From Prostheceraeus crozeri (lineage: Eukaryota; Platyhelminthes; Polycladida; Euryleptidae): a stretch of DNA of 64,000 nucleotides. Positions 62,815-64,000 of this stretch are shown here, one piece after another. The notes beneath the pieces are model-generated. The model searched no databases. It saw only the letters and a program-made list of their open reading frames with translations, and had not been told where the DNA came from. The first letter of the stretch is position 1. Each line of letters starts with the position of its first letter. Made by a program: the position numbers and the translations under genes. The DNA is taken from the NCBI GenBank assembly GCA_907163375.1, contig CAJQUW010007812.1, positions 80,642-144,641 of the forward strand. Direction: 5' to 3'.

Positions 62815-63084
62815 TTATTTTACAATCCGCTGGGTACGTACATACTCAATGAGATAGTCTAGGATCATATTTGCTTGTACATGAGATTTTAGTCCAGTAA
62901 TGATCACTTTACTATTATGAAAGATTGCCACATGCACAGGTAACCAACAACTAATGAGAGCTGCAGGAAAAAGTTCGGGTTCATAACACAAACTGTAACT
63001 GCTGGTACGAATCTTCAAAAATGATAGACTGTCACTCAATTGAGTAGAGATCACCATATTGTCCACAGTCAGATTCGACATCAC
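62815..63084 (-). CDS. TATA-binding-protein-like lobe encoded by Polinton D
   Basis: 89 codons on the minus strand from ATG 63,084. NLTVDNMVISTQLSDSLSFL corresponds to the opening strand of a TBP repeat ('f-i-NmV-s--v---i-le-l'). The block YEPELFPAALISCWLPVHVA IFHNSKVIITGLKS follows the TBP signature YEPELFPGLIYRM--P--V-LIF-SGK-V-TGAK almost position by position. The frame covers one TBP lobe; a full TBP core has two. It would bind TATA-type promoters, such as the one in this element at 55,085, or compete with the host TBP. An upstream ORF overlaps its start. Confidence 0.7.
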   Translation of the reverse strand: MMSNLTVDNMVISTQLSDSLSFLKIRTSSYSLCYEPELFPAALISCWLPVHVAIFHNSKVIITGLKSHVQANMILDYLIEYVRTQRIVK

Positions 63085-63613
63085 ACACCTCTCCCTCTTC
63101 CATATCCGACGTAGTAGTCTTTGTAGCTCTTAGCGCATTGACTGCGCCGATGAATGAGAAAGGGCGCCGAGAATCTGTACAGTCCCATTTGGGAAGAGTT
63201 GAAGATTCCGTGAATTGTTCATCTTCACCACTAACATTTGAGGACGGCCCGGGTAATACTTGCTGTTTGGAAGCTGTTGGTGTAATGTTGTGAGATCGAT
63301 TTTGGTGTAGAGTCTGAAGCGACGGAGAATGTTGACGATGGTTAACTATTTGTAGCGATGGCGCTTCATGATGAAAGAATGAGTAAATTGAGCGATGTAC
63401 CTTCCTTTTATACTTTTCCCAACTACCTTGATGAAATGTGAAGTTAGTATGAAGTTGGGAATGATAGAGTTGAATTCGCGATTGTTGACGCGCAACCAGA
63501 TGCGATTTCCAATACGTGAATGTCTTTTCATATAGAAGTATTTCAAGTCCTTCATGATAACTGATGTAGAGAGATTGAAAATGGCGATAAGATAAAGCAA
63601 ACTCTCTTCTCAC
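63032..63613 (-). CDS. Hypothetical protein of Polinton D next to the TBP-like gene
   Basis: 193 codons on the minus strand, without a clear ATG near the start (the open frame begins at a GTG; a GTAAGA splice-donor-like site lies just upstream). The first 90 residues are basic and aromatic (YRHFQSLYISYHEGLEILLY), the middle is Ser/Pro/Gln-rich, and the end is acidic (DMEEGEVCDVESDCGQYGDL). Not recognised. Its 3' end overlaps the TBP-like ORF in another frame, so the two may be spliced parts of one gene or two genes. Confidence 0.4.
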   Translation of the reverse strand: MRREFALSYRHFQSLYISYHEGLEILLYEKTFTYWKSHLVARQQSRIQLYHSQLHTNFTFHQGSWEKYKRKVHRSIYSFFHHEAPSLQIVNHRQHSPSLQTLHQNRSHNITPTASKQQVLPGPSSNVSGEDEQFTESSTLPKWDCTDSRRPFSFIGAVNALRATKTTTSDMEEGEVCDVESDCGQYGDLYSIE

Positions 63614-64000
63614 ATTTCCAGTTGAATCTTACTTGAAATAGACGTTTCGATCATGATCGTTTTCAATTACGTTGTAGGGAATCTAATTTCCAAACTGCAT
63701 GGTGCGTGATAGTCATATGTCTGATTAAGATTTGCATAGTAGGGCGATGAACTCACGACTGAATAAATGTCATGATGGAGCGATGTATGTATCTTCTATA
63801 CTTCTCCCAATTGTTAGTTTGCGAAATGAGAAACAGTTTTGCGGAATGAGAATGGGTAGATTTGAATTTCATTTCTGTAAGATGTTGAAGGCCAAACTTG
63901 ATCTCCCAGGGAGATGAATCTTAATGTTTCATAAATATTCCAATATCCCTCATGGATATCATTGAGGTTGACAAATTGATCGCCCATGTTAATGTAATTC
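63614..64000. other. Polinton D, stretch without recognised gene
   Basis: Short frames only. A diverged direct repeat ('gagcgatgta..tcctttta/ttctatacttttccca') links 63,390-63,425 and 63,779-63,812, so part of this stretch may be a duplicated piece of the neighbouring gene region. Confidence 0.35.

Larger units (their letters stand above)
53524..64000 (+). mobile_element. Polinton D, left-hand part (fossil)
   Basis: It begins AGTAGTAAGAAAACGGCG, matching the inverted right tip of Polinton A. After a complex terminal region with a 279-bp tandem repeat come, on the plus strand, accessory genes, a basic protein, ATPase, chromodomain integrase, a basic core protein, major capsid protein and protease, then leftward genes. 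It runs off the window; polymerase and PX should follow, as in A. Broken, with about five breaks in all (capsid about three, integrase about one, one accessory gene about one). Same family and orientation as A. Moderately young. Confidence 0.9.

Noticed and set aside
1-64000. Polintons A and D as one element split by a 46-kb insertion
   Set aside because: The facing ends of A and D are the outer tips (terminal repeats) of two elements in the same orientation, not an internal break, so they are two copies of one family.

Overview
This is a stretch of animal (invertebrate) nuclear DNA that is almost entirely built of nested mobile elements. No host protein gene could be recognised. The elements include mariner-type transposases with the N-terminal helix-turn-helix Pfam calls DUF4817 (common in arthropods), a Penelope-like retroelement, LINE 3' ends, hAT-type and CACTG-ended non-autonomous DNA transposons, and three Polintons (Mavericks). 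All of this fits an invertebrate, perhaps an arthropod, but the species cannot be named from the sequence.

Layout. 1-7,680: right-hand part of Polinton A (capsid-like PX gene, DNA polymerase B, a 371-bp tandem repeat and a complex terminal repeat ending at 7,680). 7,681-8,168: a fragment of a second, AT-rich Polinton family (start of its ATPase gene). 8,170-9,352: remnants of a TTF-finger (hAT-related) gene and a Tc1-like transposase. 9,353-29,986: a DNA transposon ('H') with ~0.55-kb terminal inverted repeats and a 4-bp target duplication TTTG. Its transposase gene is cut in two by Polinton B (10,633-27,783), which has inverted repeats, AG...CT ends and a perfect 6-bp duplication TACGAC. 30,420-33,600: a Penelope-like element with a 1.3-kb mariner inside. 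34,330-53,523: old intergenic DNA with two LINE pieces, two small non-autonomous transposons with clear target duplications, a truncated mariner, hairpins, tRNA-like sequences and long featureless stretches. 53,524-64,000: left-hand part of Polinton D, same family and orientation as A, running off the window.

How the parts work together. Polinton B carries the whole Polinton toolkit in about 17 kb: protein-primed polymerase B, packaging ATPase, jelly-roll major capsid protein, PX (penton-like) protein, adenain-type protease and integrase, plus membrane and coiled-coil virion proteins. A and D show complementary halves of another family: D has ATPase, chromodomain integrase, major capsid protein and protease, A has PX and polymerase. 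All three Polintons are fossils with some broken genes. They are not very old: most frames are still readable, and the fragment at 7,681 is roughly 95% identical to B by eye.

The most notable observations are: a TATA-binding-protein-like lobe encoded by Polinton D; a family of GC-rich, mostly three-base-loop hairpins scattered through AT-rich Polinton B, including inside genes; a phospholipase-A2-like domain fused to the integrase of B, with the junction lying on one of those hairpin clusters; the same ATG/GTAAGT mini-exon leader in the outermost genes of A and D; and a near-universal TAAAAATG start context in B.
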